From CAUPWF01 sp964367685 (GTDB lineage: Bacteria; Bacillota; Clostridia; Lachnospirales; Lachnospiraceae), in NCBI GenBank assembly GCA_964367685.1, contig CAYIYM010000013.1, positions 1 to 62,783 on the forward strand: 62,783 nt of DNA. The letters are read 5' to 3'. Of this stretch, positions 44,157-53,649 are shown piece by piece. The position numbers and the translations under genes were made by a program. Under the pieces are notes generated by a model. That model was not told where the DNA came from. It saw only the letters and a list, made by a program, of their open reading frames with translations, and searched no databases. How positions within the stretch are numbered: position 1 is the first letter of the stretch; each line of letters starts with the position of its first letter.

Positions 44157-45934
44157 TAAAGAGAAAATTTAAGATCATAGAACAGTTTCAAACGATTCGA
44201 GGATCTATTATGTTTTCTTTTTCGATGCTGATAGTAGTAGCACTTAGTGTATTTCTAATCATTTCCCTCACTTATACAGAGACCACAGTATTTGGAAACT
44301 CTATTACATTTTCTAAGCAAATTATCAATCAAATTAATGGAGATTTAGATTCCTATATAGAAAATATGGAGAATATCTCATCAATTTTGGTGGAAAGTAA
44401 AGATGTACAGGCTTATTTGGAGCCCGATGTAGAAGAAAAATATTTAGTGGAAACTAGAAGTCGTATTATTGCTCAGATAGAAACGGTAATGAGTTCGCGA
44501 AATGACATTGCAAATATTGCATTATTATCCCAGGATGGAACAGTTATTATTAATGATGGGGAAGAGTCTTTAAATCCTTCGGTTTCTATAGAGGATAAGA
44601 AGTGGTATCAACAAACGATCAATGATGAAGAAGGAGAATATGTATCAACGCCTCATGTACAAAACCTGATTAGAAGTAGTTATGAATGGGTAATTACGCT
44701 GAGCCATATTTTTCGAAATCAAGAAACAAATGAGATAAATGGATTTTTCTTTGTTGATTTAAATTATGAAGCAATCAGTGAACTGTGTAATGACAATAAA
44801 ATTGGGGAAAGAGGCTATGTGTATATAGTGGATGATCAAGGAGAGATTATTTATCATCCTAAGCAACAATTACTATATGGGGGACTTCTTGAAGAAAAGA
44901 CGACAGAAATTCTTGAGGTAGAAGATTATACAATTACAGATGAGGGCAAAGATAGTAGATTATATACGGTATCAAAATCTAGCAAAACCAATTGGACAGT
45001 AGTTGGCGTATCTTATACGTCTGAGTTATTAAAGTATAACGATACTACAGTAATGATATATATCATTGTTGCACTAGGTCTTTTAATTGCGGTTTTAATT
45101 GTTTCTAATATTGTTGCGCAATTAATTACTCGTCCGATTAGCGAATTACATAGGTCTATGGATAAAGTAGAGCAAGGGTTATTTGAAGAGGCAAGCATTG
45201 AAGTAGAAAACAATAACGAGGTTGGAAAATTAAGCAGATCATTTAACGAAATGACGGAAAAAATACAATTCCTAATGGAAGAAAATGTAAAGGAACAGCG
45301 AGAAAAAAGAAAGAGTGAATTGCGTGCGTTACAAGCACAAATTAACCCTCATTTTTTATATAATACCTTAGATTCCATTGTTTGGATGTCAGCTGCAAAT
45401 AAAAATGACGAAGTAGTAGAAATGACGGCAGCACTAGCTAAACTATTTAGGCAAAGTATTAGTAATGAGCGAGAAATCATTACTATTCGTGAAGAAGTCG
45501 ACTATGTAAGGAGTTATTTAACGATTCAGAAAATGCGATATAAAGATAAGGTGGATTTTGAAATAGAGGTAGAGGAAAATCTGCTCAATGACTCGATTAT
45601 GAAGTTAACACTTCAACCATTGGTTGAAAATGCCATATATCATGGACTGAAATACAAGAAAGAAAAAGGACATTTATTGATTCGTGCATTCAAAGAAGAT
45701 AAAATATATTTGAAAGTAATTGATAATGGGGCAGGTATGTCAGAAGAGCAGTTAAAAACAATTTTCGAGAAGAAAGAAAATGAAAAAAATAATGGGATTG
45801 GTGTTGCAAATGTTCAAAATCGACTTCGCTTGTTATATGGGAAGGAATATGGAATTGTTTATGAAAGTGAATTAGGAATTGGAACAGTAGCAACAGTATG
45901 TATTCCAATAGACGGAGGGAAGTATGATGAATAA
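44153..45934 (+). CDS. YesM-type sensor histidine kinase
   Basis: A 593-residue membrane kinase. TM1 is about 20-40, an extracytoplasmic dCache-like sensor about 42-300, TM2 about 302-325, HAMP about 325-375 (ITRPISELHRSMDKVEQG). The His_kinase domain follows with phospho-acceptor His400 in QINPHFLYN, then an HATPase domain with LQPLVENAIYHG and VIDNGAGMS. It overlaps yesN by 4 bp and the binding-protein gene by 8 bp. With both neighbours it forms a probable three-component sugar sensor. Confidence 0.92.
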   Translation: MIKRKFKIIEQFQTIRGSIMFSFSMLIVVALSVFLIISLTYTETTVFGNSITFSKQIINQINGDLDSYIENMENISSILVESKDVQAYLEPDVEEKYLVETRSRIIAQIETVMSSRNDIANIALLSQDGTVIINDGEESLNPSVSIEDKKWYQQTINDEEGEYVSTPHVQNLIRSSYEWVITLSHIFRNQETNEINGFFFVDLNYEAISELCNDNKIGERGYVYIVDDQGEIIYHPKQQLLYGGLLEEKTTEILEVEDYTITDEGKDSRLYTVSKSSKTNWTVVGVSYTSELLKYNDTTVMIYIIVALGLLIAVLIVSNIVAQLITRPISELHRSMDKVEQGLFEEASIEVENNNEVGKLSRSFNEMTEKIQFLMEENVKEQREKRKSELRALQAQINPHFLYNTLDSIVWMSAANKNDEVVEMTAALAKLFRQSISNEREIITIREEVDYVRSYLTIQKMRYKDKVDFEIEVEENLLNDSIMKLTLQPLVENAIYHGLKYKKEKGHLLIRAFKEDKIYLKVIDNGAGMSEEQLKTIFEKKENEKNNGIGVANVQNRLRLLYGKEYGIVYESELGIGTVATVCIPIDGGKYDE

Positions 45935-46937
45935 TCGAAGAAAAATTATGACATTGATTTTCGTATTTGTTATATTGGTGTTTGGTTCTCTGTTTGTCTA
46001 CTATAGTCACAATCATACCAATCCTAAAGATGTAGATATCATTATGATACCCAAAACCATGGGAGGATCAGATTTTTGGAAGTCTGTGGTAGAGGGGGCT
46101 AATTTATATGCAGATGAGAATCAAATAGAGCTTAGCATCATGGGAACAGAGACAGAGACGGATATTCAGGGACAAATTAATCTGATTGAGAAGGCGATAG
46201 AAGAGAAGCCAACGGCTTTGATTGTTTCTCCATTAAGTTTCTCTGACATCACACCATCTCTTGAGAAGGTAAAGGCAGCGGGCATCTATTTGGTGTTGAT
46301 GGATTCGGTAATTGATAAAGATATAGCAGATTCTATTGTATCCACTGATAATATCATTGCAGGAGAAAGTTTAGGAGAAATGGGCTATGAAATATTAGAG
46401 GATACCTATGGACAAGATCAGTTGAATGAAATACAAATTGGAGTGATAGGGCACGTACAAGGATCGTCTACTGCAATTCAGCGGGAAGAAGGTGTAAGAG
46501 CTGGTTTGCAGCAATATGAGGAACAAATAGTAGCAGTCGAGTTTTGTGATTCCTCCTATTCGAAGGCTGAGGAAATTGCTATGACTATGATGCAGATGTA
46601 TCCTGAACTTAGCTTGATTATCGGATTAAATGAGAATGCATCGGTTGGAGCTGCACGTGGAATTAAAATTTTTCAAGAGGTAGGGCAAGTGCATTGTATC
46701 GGATTTGATAGTTCACAAGAAGAGGTGATGCTCATTGAAGAGGGGGTGTTACAAGGAATTGTAATACAACAACCGATTAATATGGGGTATCTGGCTGTAG
46801 AAGCTAGCGTTATGTTAGCGTTAGGAGAAGAAGTTGAGCCGTTTATTGATTCGGGTAGCAAGGTAATAAACATGGAAAATTTATATGAAGATAAAAATCA
46901 GAAAATGTTGTTTCCATTAACAGAACAAAACGAATAA
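45927..46937 (+). CDS. membrane-anchored periplasmic-sugar-binding protein (sensor partner)
   Basis: A 336-residue protein of the sugar-binding protein (Peripla_BP_4) family. It has an N-terminal TM anchor (IMTLIFVFVILVFGSLFVYY) and no lipobox or clear cleavage site. Body motifs are MGGSDFWKSVVEGANLYA, ALIVSPLSFSDITP, VLMDSVID, QREEGVRAGL and IGFDSSQEEVMLI. Two ATGs (45924, 45927) follow GGAGGG; spacing favours 45927. Its overlap with the YesM gene and the separate lipoprotein SBP at 50.7 kb indicate that it senses rather than transports, like the XylFII-LytS-YesN systems described in clostridia. The ligand is unknown. Confidence 0.82.
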   Translation: MNNRRKIMTLIFVFVILVFGSLFVYYSHNHTNPKDVDIIMIPKTMGGSDFWKSVVEGANLYADENQIELSIMGTETETDIQGQINLIEKAIEEKPTALIVSPLSFSDITPSLEKVKAAGIYLVLMDSVIDKDIADSIVSTDNIIAGESLGEMGYEILEDTYGQDQLNEIQIGVIGHVQGSSTAIQREEGVRAGLQQYEEQIVAVEFCDSSYSKAEEIAMTMMQMYPELSLIIGLNENASVGAARGIKIFQEVGQVHCIGFDSSQEEVMLIEEGVLQGIVIQQPINMGYLAVEASVMLALGEEVEPFIDSGSKVINMENLYEDKNQKMLFPLTEQNE

Positions 46938-46940
46938 ATG

Positions 46941-46988
46941 AAAAAAGGTCGAAATTTTACTAAATTGTAAGATTTTGACCTTTTTTCA
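46941..46988 (+). terminator. terminator after the sensor operon
   Basis: AAAAAAGGTCGAAATTT pairs imperfectly with AGATTTTGACCTTTTTT. It separates the sensor genes from the ABC operon. Confidence 0.75.
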
Positions 46989-47023
46989 TAATATTTTCAA
47001 TTTAATAATTAACTCCAATTGCA

Positions 47024-47029
47024 TATAAT
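47024..47029 (+). promoter_or_regulatory. -10 box of the ABC transporter operon
   Basis: TATAAT 42 bp before the permease start and after the terminator, with no convincing -35 box. This fits activation by YesN or an AraC protein. Confidence 0.45.
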
Positions 47030-47070
47030 TAACTTAGTAAATAGAAAGATTATCTTAAGGAGGAAGAAAC

Positions 47071-48063
47071 GTGGAAAAGATAAAAAATAATGCATTGGTC
47101 AAAAAAGTAGGATTCAACCGTGTGGTTCTTGCATTTATTTTGATATTGATGTATGTGTCGTTTGCAATATTTGTTCCAACATTTTTTAGTTATAATCGTG
47201 TATTAAGTGCATTGAATTATGCTTACTTTGTTGGTTTTCTTGCATTAGGAGTGACATTTGTTATAGCAACGGGAGGGATTGATTTCTCTGTTGGTACTGT
47301 TATGTTCTGTGCAGCACTAATTGGTGGGGAATTAATTACGAAACATCAATGGCCGATTGCAGCAGGTATATTAGTCTGTGTTGTTGTTGGGTTTATGTTT
47401 GGGTGTATAAATGGATTCATGGTTGCTTATATAGGGTTGCCATCCTTTATATCTTCCATGGCGAGTATGCTATTGTCAAAAGGTGTTGGTTCGGTATTTA
47501 CAAAAACACAGAGCGTAAGTTGGCCACAACTTTCACAAGGCGGTTGGCATAAGAACTTGATTAAGTATCGAATAGGAACAGGTCCTGATGCAACAATCAT
47601 TCCAACTGGTTTAATTATTTTCATTATTATTGCAATCATTTGTGCCATTATTTTGAATAAAACAATGGCTGGACGCTACATCTTATCTCTTGGAAGTAAC
47701 AAAGAAGCTGTAAGACTTTCTGGTGTAAATGTGAAAATTTGGGAAGCACTTGCTTACGTGTTATGCGGAACATTAGCAGGAATTGCAGCAGTTGCCTATG
47801 TAGGTTCTTATACAACAGTACAGCCTGGATTAGGAGACACCTTTAATAATGATGCGATTGCATGTTGTGTTATGGGGGGAACCTCTATGGCAGGTGGAAC
47901 GGCATCTATTGGAGGAACATTTATTGGAATTATGATTCTTGCAGTATTGCAAGAAGGAATTTTAGCTATGGGATTCCAAAAGGACTGGCAGTATGTAATT
48001 ACAGGTTTGATTGTAATTTGCGCAGTGTATGCAGATGTTCGTAGTAGAAGAAGACGCAACTAA
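47071..48063 (+). CDS. sugar ABC transporter permease 1 (RbsC/MglC family)
   Basis: A 330-residue permease with eight to ten TM segments. ATGGIDFSVGTVMFCAA and SNKEAVRLSGVNVKIWEALAYV are the usual RbsC-family blocks. The GTG start at 47071 follows AAGGAGGAAG. It is one of two different permeases around a single double-domain ATPase, so they probably form a heterodimer. Confidence 0.92.
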   Translation: MEKIKNNALVKKVGFNRVVLAFILILMYVSFAIFVPTFFSYNRVLSALNYAYFVGFLALGVTFVIATGGIDFSVGTVMFCAALIGGELITKHQWPIAAGILVCVVVGFMFGCINGFMVAYIGLPSFISSMASMLLSKGVGSVFTKTQSVSWPQLSQGGWHKNLIKYRIGTGPDATIIPTGLIIFIIIAIICAIILNKTMAGRYILSLGSNKEAVRLSGVNVKIWEALAYVLCGTLAGIAAVAYVGSYTTVQPGLGDTFNNDAIACCVMGGTSMAGGTASIGGTFIGIMILAVLQEGILAMGFQKDWQYVITGLIVICAVYADVRSRRRRN

Positions 48064-48105
48064 TTATGCTCTAATCTTAGAGAAAATAAAGAGGATGGTG
48101 GAAGC

Positions 48106-49620
48106 ATGGGTGAAGTAATATTAACAATGAAAGAAATAGATAAATCTTTCCCAGGAGTACATGCACTAGATCATGTGAACTTGGAAGTGAAAAAGGGAGA
48201 AGTACATGCATTAATGGGAGAAAATGGTGCAGGTAAATCCACACTAATGAAGGTTTTGACAGGGATATATAGTAAGGATTCAGGAAGTATTGTATATGAA
48301 GGAAAAGAAGTAGAATTTAAGAATCCAAGAGAAGCACAAGATGCAGGTATTGTTATTGTACATCAAGAATTAAATATGATGAATCATTTAACAGTGGCGC
48401 AAAATATCTTTATAGGTAGAGAAAAAATGCAAGGAAAATTCATTGATGATCACACAATGAATGAAGAAGCGAAAAAATTGTTTGAACTATTGGGTATTGA
48501 AATTAATCCAAAGACAAAAATGGGTGATCTTACAGTAGGAAAGCAACAGATGTGTGAAATTGCAAAAGCTATTTCTCATGAAGCGAAAATCATCGTGTTT
48601 GATGAGCCATCTGCGGCTTTGACAGAAAGTGAAATTCAGGAATTATTCAAAATCATTAATGATTTAAGAAGCAAAGGCTTAGGAATTGTATACATCTCTC
48701 ACAGAATGGATGAGATTAAAGTTATCACAAATCGTGTTACTGTTATGCGAGATGGAACATATGTTGGAACAATTGACACTGAAACGAGTACAAAAGATGA
48801 CATTATCAATATGATGGTTGGTCGTGTAATTTATGAAGATCCTAAATCAGCTAGTTCAGTAAAGCCAGATGCGCCTGTTGTGCTAAAGGTAGAGAATCTT
48901 AATGCAGGTAAAATGGTAAAAGATGTAAGCTTTGAACTTAGAAAAGGAGAAATTTTAGGATTCTCGGGATTGATGGGAGCAGGAAGAACAGAAGTAGCTC
49001 GCGCAATCTTTGGTGCAGACAAAAAAGATAGCGGTGAGATTTATATTAATGGAAGTAAGGTTGATATAAAAACACCACAAGATGCTGTAGGTTTAGGAAT
49101 TGGTTATTTGTCAGAAGATAGAAAACGATATGGTATCGTTGTTGACAAGACAGTTGCAGAGAATTCAACTATGTCAAACTTAGGTAACTATATGAAGGGG
49201 TTATTTATTAATAAGAAGAAAGAAGCGGAAGTGGCACAACAATATGTTGAAAGCCTCAAAACAAAAACCCCAACAGTAGAGCAATTTGTAGTTAACTTAT
49301 CTGGTGGAAATCAGCAAAAGGTAGTTATAGCAAAATGGTTAATTCGTGATTGTGAAATTTTGATTTTCGATGAACCGACTAGAGGAATTGATGTTGGTGC
49401 TAAGAGTGAAATTTATCATTTGATTAATGAATTAGCAGCCCAAGGAAAATCAATTATCATGATTTCATCAGAAATGACAGAAGTACTTCGAATGAGTGAT
49501 CGTATTATCATCATGTGTGAGGGAAGAATTACTGGTGAAATTGGAATAGAGGAAGCAACACAAGAAATTATTATGAAAGCAGCTACAAAGAGGGAAAAGG
49601 AGGGGACTCAAAATGAGTAA
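48106..49620 (+). CDS. sugar ABC transporter ATP-binding protein (MglA/RbsA family)
   Basis: A 504-residue protein with two ABC domains. Domain 1 has Walker A GENGAGKST, FDEPSAALTESE and VYISHRMDE. Domain 2 has the degenerate P-loop GLMGAGRTEVAR, then LSGGNQQKVVIAKWL and FDEPTRGIDVGAKSE. It energises monosaccharide uptake. The last 8 bp overlap the second permease gene. Confidence 0.95.
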   Translation: MGEVILTMKEIDKSFPGVHALDHVNLEVKKGEVHALMGENGAGKSTLMKVLTGIYSKDSGSIVYEGKEVEFKNPREAQDAGIVIVHQELNMMNHLTVAQNIFIGREKMQGKFIDDHTMNEEAKKLFELLGIEINPKTKMGDLTVGKQQMCEIAKAISHEAKIIVFDEPSAALTESEIQELFKIINDLRSKGLGIVYISHRMDEIKVITNRVTVMRDGTYVGTIDTETSTKDDIINMMVGRVIYEDPKSASSVKPDAPVVLKVENLNAGKMVKDVSFELRKGEILGFSGLMGAGRTEVARAIFGADKKDSGEIYINGSKVDIKTPQDAVGLGIGYLSEDRKRYGIVVDKTVAENSTMSNLGNYMKGLFINKKKEAEVAQQYVESLKTKTPTVEQFVVNLSGGNQQKVVIAKWLIRDCEILIFDEPTRGIDVGAKSEIYHLINELAAQGKSIIMISSEMTEVLRMSDRIIIMCEGRITGEIGIEEATQEIIMKAATKREKEGTQNE

Positions 49621-50599
49621 TGTGAAAACAAACAATGGATTTTCAAATAATGCATTTGTTAAAAAAGTTGGAACACAGAAGTTGATTGTACTTATGGCGA
49701 TTGTCATTCTCTATACAATATTTGCCTTAGCAAGTGAATCCTTCTTTCAATATTCAACACTAGTTTCTGTTATAGAGAATAGCTATTACATTGGATTTAT
49801 GGCTATTGGAGTTACATTTTGTTTAATTACAGGAGGGGTAGACTTATCCATAGGTACAGGAATGATTGCCTATTCGTTGGTAGGTGCATACCTTACAAGT
49901 TCATTTGGATTACCTTGGTGGGCAGGATTGTTAGTGACACTAGTATTAGGGATTATTATAGGAACTTTAAATGGGTTCTTGGTAGCTGTAATGAATTTAC
50001 CACCATTTATTGCAACCCTATGTACCATGATGATTACACGTGGAACAGGATCGATTATTACAACTGGACTGTCAGCAAGTTGGTCTGCGGAATTTCCGTT
50101 TAAAAAGGCATTTCGTATGAGTGTAGATGGAACATTAATTCCATTAGGTTTGATTTATATCATAATTGCAGTAGTTGTAATGACAATTGTATTAAATAAA
50201 ACAAAAGTAGGACGTTATATTATTGGAATTGGAAGTAACAAAGAAGCACTTCGCTTATCAGGGGTAAATGTTGTGAAATGGCAATGGATTGCTTATGTTA
50301 TTTCTGGATTCTTCGCAGGACTTGCAGGAATTGCTTATGCAGGAATCTTCTCTACATCTATTCCACCAGGAGGTGGTGCTGGGTTAGAACTTAGTGCAAT
50401 TGGCGGAGCCATCATTGGAGGAACTTCAATGACTGGTGGAGAAGGATCTATTGTGGGTACAATCCTAGGAGTGTATGTAATGGTATTGTTACAAGTTGGA
50501 TTACCTTTCGTAGGCCTACAATCAAACTGGCAACAAATTATTACAGCATGTGTACTTATTTTAGCAGTAACAATTGACGTAATGAAGAGAAAAAAATAA
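49613..50599 (+). CDS. sugar ABC transporter permease 2 (RbsC/MglC family)
   Basis: A 328-residue permease similar in layout to permease 1: LITGGVDLSIGTGMIAY and SNKEALRLSGVNVVKWQWIAYV, with GGTSMTGGEGSIVGT in the late loop. AAGGAGGGG inside the ATPase gene is its ribosome site. Confidence 0.92.
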   Translation: MSNVKTNNGFSNNAFVKKVGTQKLIVLMAIVILYTIFALASESFFQYSTLVSVIENSYYIGFMAIGVTFCLITGGVDLSIGTGMIAYSLVGAYLTSSFGLPWWAGLLVTLVLGIIIGTLNGFLVAVMNLPPFIATLCTMMITRGTGSIITTGLSASWSAEFPFKKAFRMSVDGTLIPLGLIYIIIAVVVMTIVLNKTKVGRYIIGIGSNKEALRLSGVNVVKWQWIAYVISGFFAGLAGIAYAGIFSTSIPPGGGAGLELSAIGGAIIGGTSMTGGEGSIVGTILGVYVMVLLQVGLPFVGLQSNWQQIITACVLILAVTIDVMKRKK

Positions 50600-50697
50600 C
50601 AAATGTGAATCGGAATAATCGATGCATTAATGTATATGCAGCCGCAAAGCGGATGACATAGAACAAGAAAATTAAAAAACAATCAAGGAGGAGTAAC

Positions 50698-51813
50698 ATG
50701 AAAAAGAAGTTAGTTAGTGTATTATTATCAGTAGCAATGGTAGCTGCGTTAGCAGTAGGATGCTCAGCTCCAGCAGAGGAAACAACAGAGGAAACAACAG
50801 AAGAAACAACAGAAGAGAGTGATGGAGAAGCTTATCATTTTGAAATCGTATCAAAAGGATTCCAACATCAATACTGGCAAGCAGTATTAAAAGGTGCTGA
50901 GGACAAGGCGGTAGAATTAGGTGTTACAATTGAATTTGTTGGACCAAATACAGAGTCTGATATTGCAGAGCAAGTGCAAATGTTAGAAAGTGCAATTAAC
51001 AAATCACCAGACGCAATTGGTTTTGCAGCTCTTGATACAGAGGCGGCATTAGATTCACTTCAATTAGCAGTAGACTCAGGAATTCCAATTGTTGGATTTG
51101 ACTCAGGGGTTCCAGGAGCACCAGAGGGAGCTATCGTTGCAAATACAGCTACAAATAACTATGCAGCTGGAGAGTTAGCAGCTATGGAATCTTATGAAGC
51201 GATTAAAGAAAAAGTTATGGCAGCTTCTGGCCCAGTACGTGTTGGTGTTATGGCTCAAGATGCAACTGCAGATTCAATTGTTCAACGTGGACTTGGATTT
51301 ATTGATAAGTTGGCTGAATTATTAGCAGCTGATGGAAAAACTGTAACATTAGAAGGAAACGATAAATATGTAACAGATGCAAAAGCTGAATCAGTTGAAG
51401 GTGGAGATGTTATCATCGAAACTTTAGTACCAGCTTCTTCAGAGATGGCATTAGCAATTACAGATGTTGAGACAATGATTGCAAAAGATGATGTTATCGC
51501 TGTTTATGGTTCAAACCAACATACAGGTGAAGCGATTGTAGCAGCACAAGAAAAGCACGGAAAATTCGGACCTGGCGAAGATCAAATCATCGCAATCGGA
51601 TTTGATTCAGGAGCAAACATCAAAAAAGCTGTAACAGATCAAGTATTCTATGGAGCAATTACTCAAGCACCAGTTGCTATGGGAGCTGCATTAGTTCAAA
51701 CATTATATGATGCAGTAGAAGGAAAAGAAGTCGGTGATATTGATACTGGAGCACAATGGTATACATATGAGACAATTGAAGATCCAGAAATCGCTCAAAA
51801 CTTATATGACTAA
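50698..51813 (+). CDS. sugar ABC transporter substrate-binding lipoprotein
   Basis: A 371-residue lipoprotein. The signal ends at LAVGC (lipobox), a short acidic linker of repeated TTEE follows, and the Peripla_BP_4 body has KGFQHQYWQAVLKGAEDKA, FVGPNTESDIAEQVQML and VGFDSGVPG. It would bind the imported sugar outside the cell. AAGGAGGAG precedes the ATG. L-fucose is the obvious guess from the island, but this is inference. Confidence 0.92.
   Translation: MKKKLVSVLLSVAMVAALAVGCSAPAEETTEETTEETTEESDGEAYHFEIVSKGFQHQYWQAVLKGAEDKAVELGVTIEFVGPNTESDIAEQVQMLESAINKSPDAIGFAALDTEAALDSLQLAVDSGIPIVGFDSGVPGAPEGAIVANTATNNYAAGELAAMESYEAIKEKVMAASGPVRVGVMAQDATADSIVQRGLGFIDKLAELLAADGKTVTLEGNDKYVTDAKAESVEGGDVIIETLVPASSEMALAITDVETMIAKDDVIAVYGSNQHTGEAIVAAQEKHGKFGPGEDQIIAIGFDSGANIKKAVTDQVFYGAITQAPVAMGAALVQTLYDAVEGKEVGDIDTGAQWYTYETIEDPEIAQNLYD
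50779..50818 (+). repeat. 12-bp repeat encoding the TTEE linker
   Basis: Three to four near-identical copies of GAGGAAACAACA (with GAA/GAG changes) encode a Thr-Thr-Glu-Glu linker directly after the lipobox. Confidence 0.8.
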
Positions 51814-51840
51814 TTTGTAGTTTATTACAAATAAATTCAT

Positions 51841-51874
51841 AAAAAATAGAAGTCCCTAGGGACTTCTATTTTTT
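51841..51874. terminator. perfectly palindromic bidirectional terminator
   Basis: A 34-bp perfect palindrome centred on CCCTAGGG with A and T runs at its ends. It ends both the ABC operon and the convergent NSS transporter. Confidence 0.92.
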
Positions 51875-51886
51875 ATATAAGAATAA

Positions 51887-53260
51887 TTATTTGATAAAAC
51901 CAAATACATTTAATATAACCACGAGTGTTAGAATAGGAACAACAAAAGTCATAACAATTTTATCATAGGTGTGTAATTTACCATCACGTCCATTCTTGGT
52001 TAGTTCGGCTTCATATCCTTTAAAGCCCCATACTTTAACACAATAGAAAGAGGTTAGTAAACAACCGAGAGGAAGGAGTACATATCCCGAAAAGCAATCT
52101 ACCCAATCATAAATGTTGTAATATACAATGCCGTCACCATATACCCACCATGGTAATTTCGCTCCACTTAATAAACCAGTGCCTTGACCTAGAGAACAGA
52201 AGATTCCTCCTACGAAGATGGCAAGTGCAGTTATAATTGTTGCCTTCTTATGAGACATATTTAATTTTTCTTCTACACATTTTACAGGAATTTCTAATAT
52301 TGTAAAGTATGTAGATAAACAAGCAAATATTAAAGCGGTAAAGAAGAAGAAACCAATGATATTACCACCAGGGAATTTAGCAAAAATATCAGTCATTGCT
52401 AAAAATATTAGGGATGGTCCAGCAGTCATTTCGGAACCTGCTCCTACTACAGAAGGAATAATTACAAAGCCAGCTACCAACGCGACCGAAGTATCACAGA
52501 TAGTCACCCAAATGGCATCGGATTTGATATTTGACTCATCAGATAGGCTAGCTCCTAGTGTAGTGAAAATAGCCCATCCAATACCTACTGAGAACATTAC
52601 TTGCATACACGCATCGGCGAATGTTTTGATGGTAAAAGTAGACCAATCCGGGATAAGGTAGAATTTTAATCCCTCTATAGCTCCCTCGCTAACAAAGAGC
52701 GCCCAAATTCCACAAACAATTAGTAAAATGAATAAAAGTGGCATGATTACTTTTGTAACTTTTTCTACAAGCTCTGTGATTCCAAATGACAAAAGAATTA
52801 CAATAATAATCATTAGTGCACCAGCATAAAGTAATGGTTCAAAAGGATCCGATATAAAGTTTTGGTAGTAAGAAGCTTTATCCTCTCCAAAATTAGCTCC
52901 AGTTAAGAATGCAACTGCATATTTTAATACATATCCACTTACGATGATATAGTACATATCAATCATAAATGTACAAAGAACGTTGACAACTCCTGCGAAT
53001 TTCCATTTTTTATTAATTACACCATAAGCGTCAATAGCATTTGTTCTACCGCGACGTCCAATTGCCGATTCCATTTCAACAACTGGATGACCTAAAACGA
53101 AACAGAGGATGAGATAAACGATGATAAATGCACCTCCACCTCCGCCATAGGCAAGATATGGGAACTTCCATATATTACCTAAGCCAATGGCGGCACCTGC
53201 TGCTACCATGATGTAACCAAACCTAGAATTGAAGTTTTTACTTTTTTCCGTCGTGTGCAT
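51887..53260 (-). CDS. sodium-dependent transporter, NSS (SNF) family
   Basis: A 457-residue symporter with about eleven or twelve TM helices. The N-terminal RFGYIMVAAGAAIGLGNIW and WKFPYLAYGGGGGAF are the sodium- and substrate-binding TM1 of the LeuT fold. Bacterial members import amino acids, often hydrophobic or aromatic ones. A strong AAAGGAGG precedes the ATG. It has a near-ideal promoter of its own. Confidence 0.93.
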   Translation of the reverse strand: MHTTEKSKNFNSRFGYIMVAAGAAIGLGNIWKFPYLAYGGGGGAFIIVYLILCFVLGHPVVEMESAIGRRGRTNAIDAYGVINKKWKFAGVVNVLCTFMIDMYYIIVSGYVLKYAVAFLTGANFGEDKASYYQNFISDPFEPLLYAGALMIIIVILLSFGITELVEKVTKVIMPLLFILLIVCGIWALFVSEGAIEGLKFYLIPDWSTFTIKTFADACMQVMFSVGIGWAIFTTLGASLSDESNIKSDAIWVTICDTSVALVAGFVIIPSVVGAGSEMTAGPSLIFLAMTDIFAKFPGGNIIGFFFFTALIFACLSTYFTILEIPVKCVEEKLNMSHKKATIITALAIFVGGIFCSLGQGTGLLSGAKLPWWVYGDGIVYYNIYDWVDCFSGYVLLPLGCLLTSFYCVKVWGFKGYEAELTKNGRDGKLHTYDKIVMTFVVPILTLVVILNVFGFIK

Positions 53261-53320
53261 AATATCCTCCTTTATGAAAAAATCAACTAGAAACTCTTTG
53301 TATCAAAAAAAATACAATTT

Positions 53321-53354
53321 CCTTAATTATATATTAAGGTTAAAAATATGTCAA
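53321..53354 (-). promoter_or_regulatory. consensus promoter of the NSS gene with operator-like inverted repeat
   Basis: Minus-strand TTGACA (plus 53349-53354), 17-bp spacer and TATAAT (plus 53326-53331) match the sigma-A consensus exactly. A perfect inverted repeat CCTTAAT-TATAT-ATTAAGG (53321-53339) covers the -10 box. Confidence 0.8.
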
Positions 53355-53550
53355 ATTATTATTAGATAATAACGCATCGATGAATATTTAAATAGATAAT
53401 TTGATTAAAAATAAATAAAAAACAGTTAATTAATCAAGAAAAAGAATATTACCAAAAGGTAGTCAAGGGATAAAAATAAATAAACAAAAAAGAACTAGTG
53501 ATGTTGTCTAAAATAAGTGTTTAAGTACGTGATTTAGTACATAAATTTAC

Positions 53551-53579
53551 TAGACTTTTGAAAAAATCATAGATATAAT
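53551..53579 (+). promoter_or_regulatory. nifJ: promoter of the PFOR gene
   Basis: TAGACT at 53551-53556, 17-bp spacer and TATAAT at 53574-53579. The 389-bp gap 53261-53649 is otherwise very A/T-rich; apart from this and the NSS promoter I see nothing in it. The predicted 5' leader is about 65 nt. Confidence 0.6.
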
Positions 53580-53649
53580 ATGGGTAGTAATAGTTAATAA
53601 ATAATTATATTATTATATCAATTTTTACACTTCTAAGGAGGAAGAACAA

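Noticed and set aside
45690..46016. 108-codon minus-strand frame across the YesM and binding-protein junction
   Set aside because: Overlaps two well-supported plus-strand genes and has low-complexity H/L/Y-rich sequence typical of antisense frames.
47071..51813. Dedicated AI-2 (Lsr) importer
   Set aside because: Two permeases recall LsrC/LsrD, but the gene order, the sensor operon and the fucose island point to a sugar; no lsrK, lsrF or lsrG is present.
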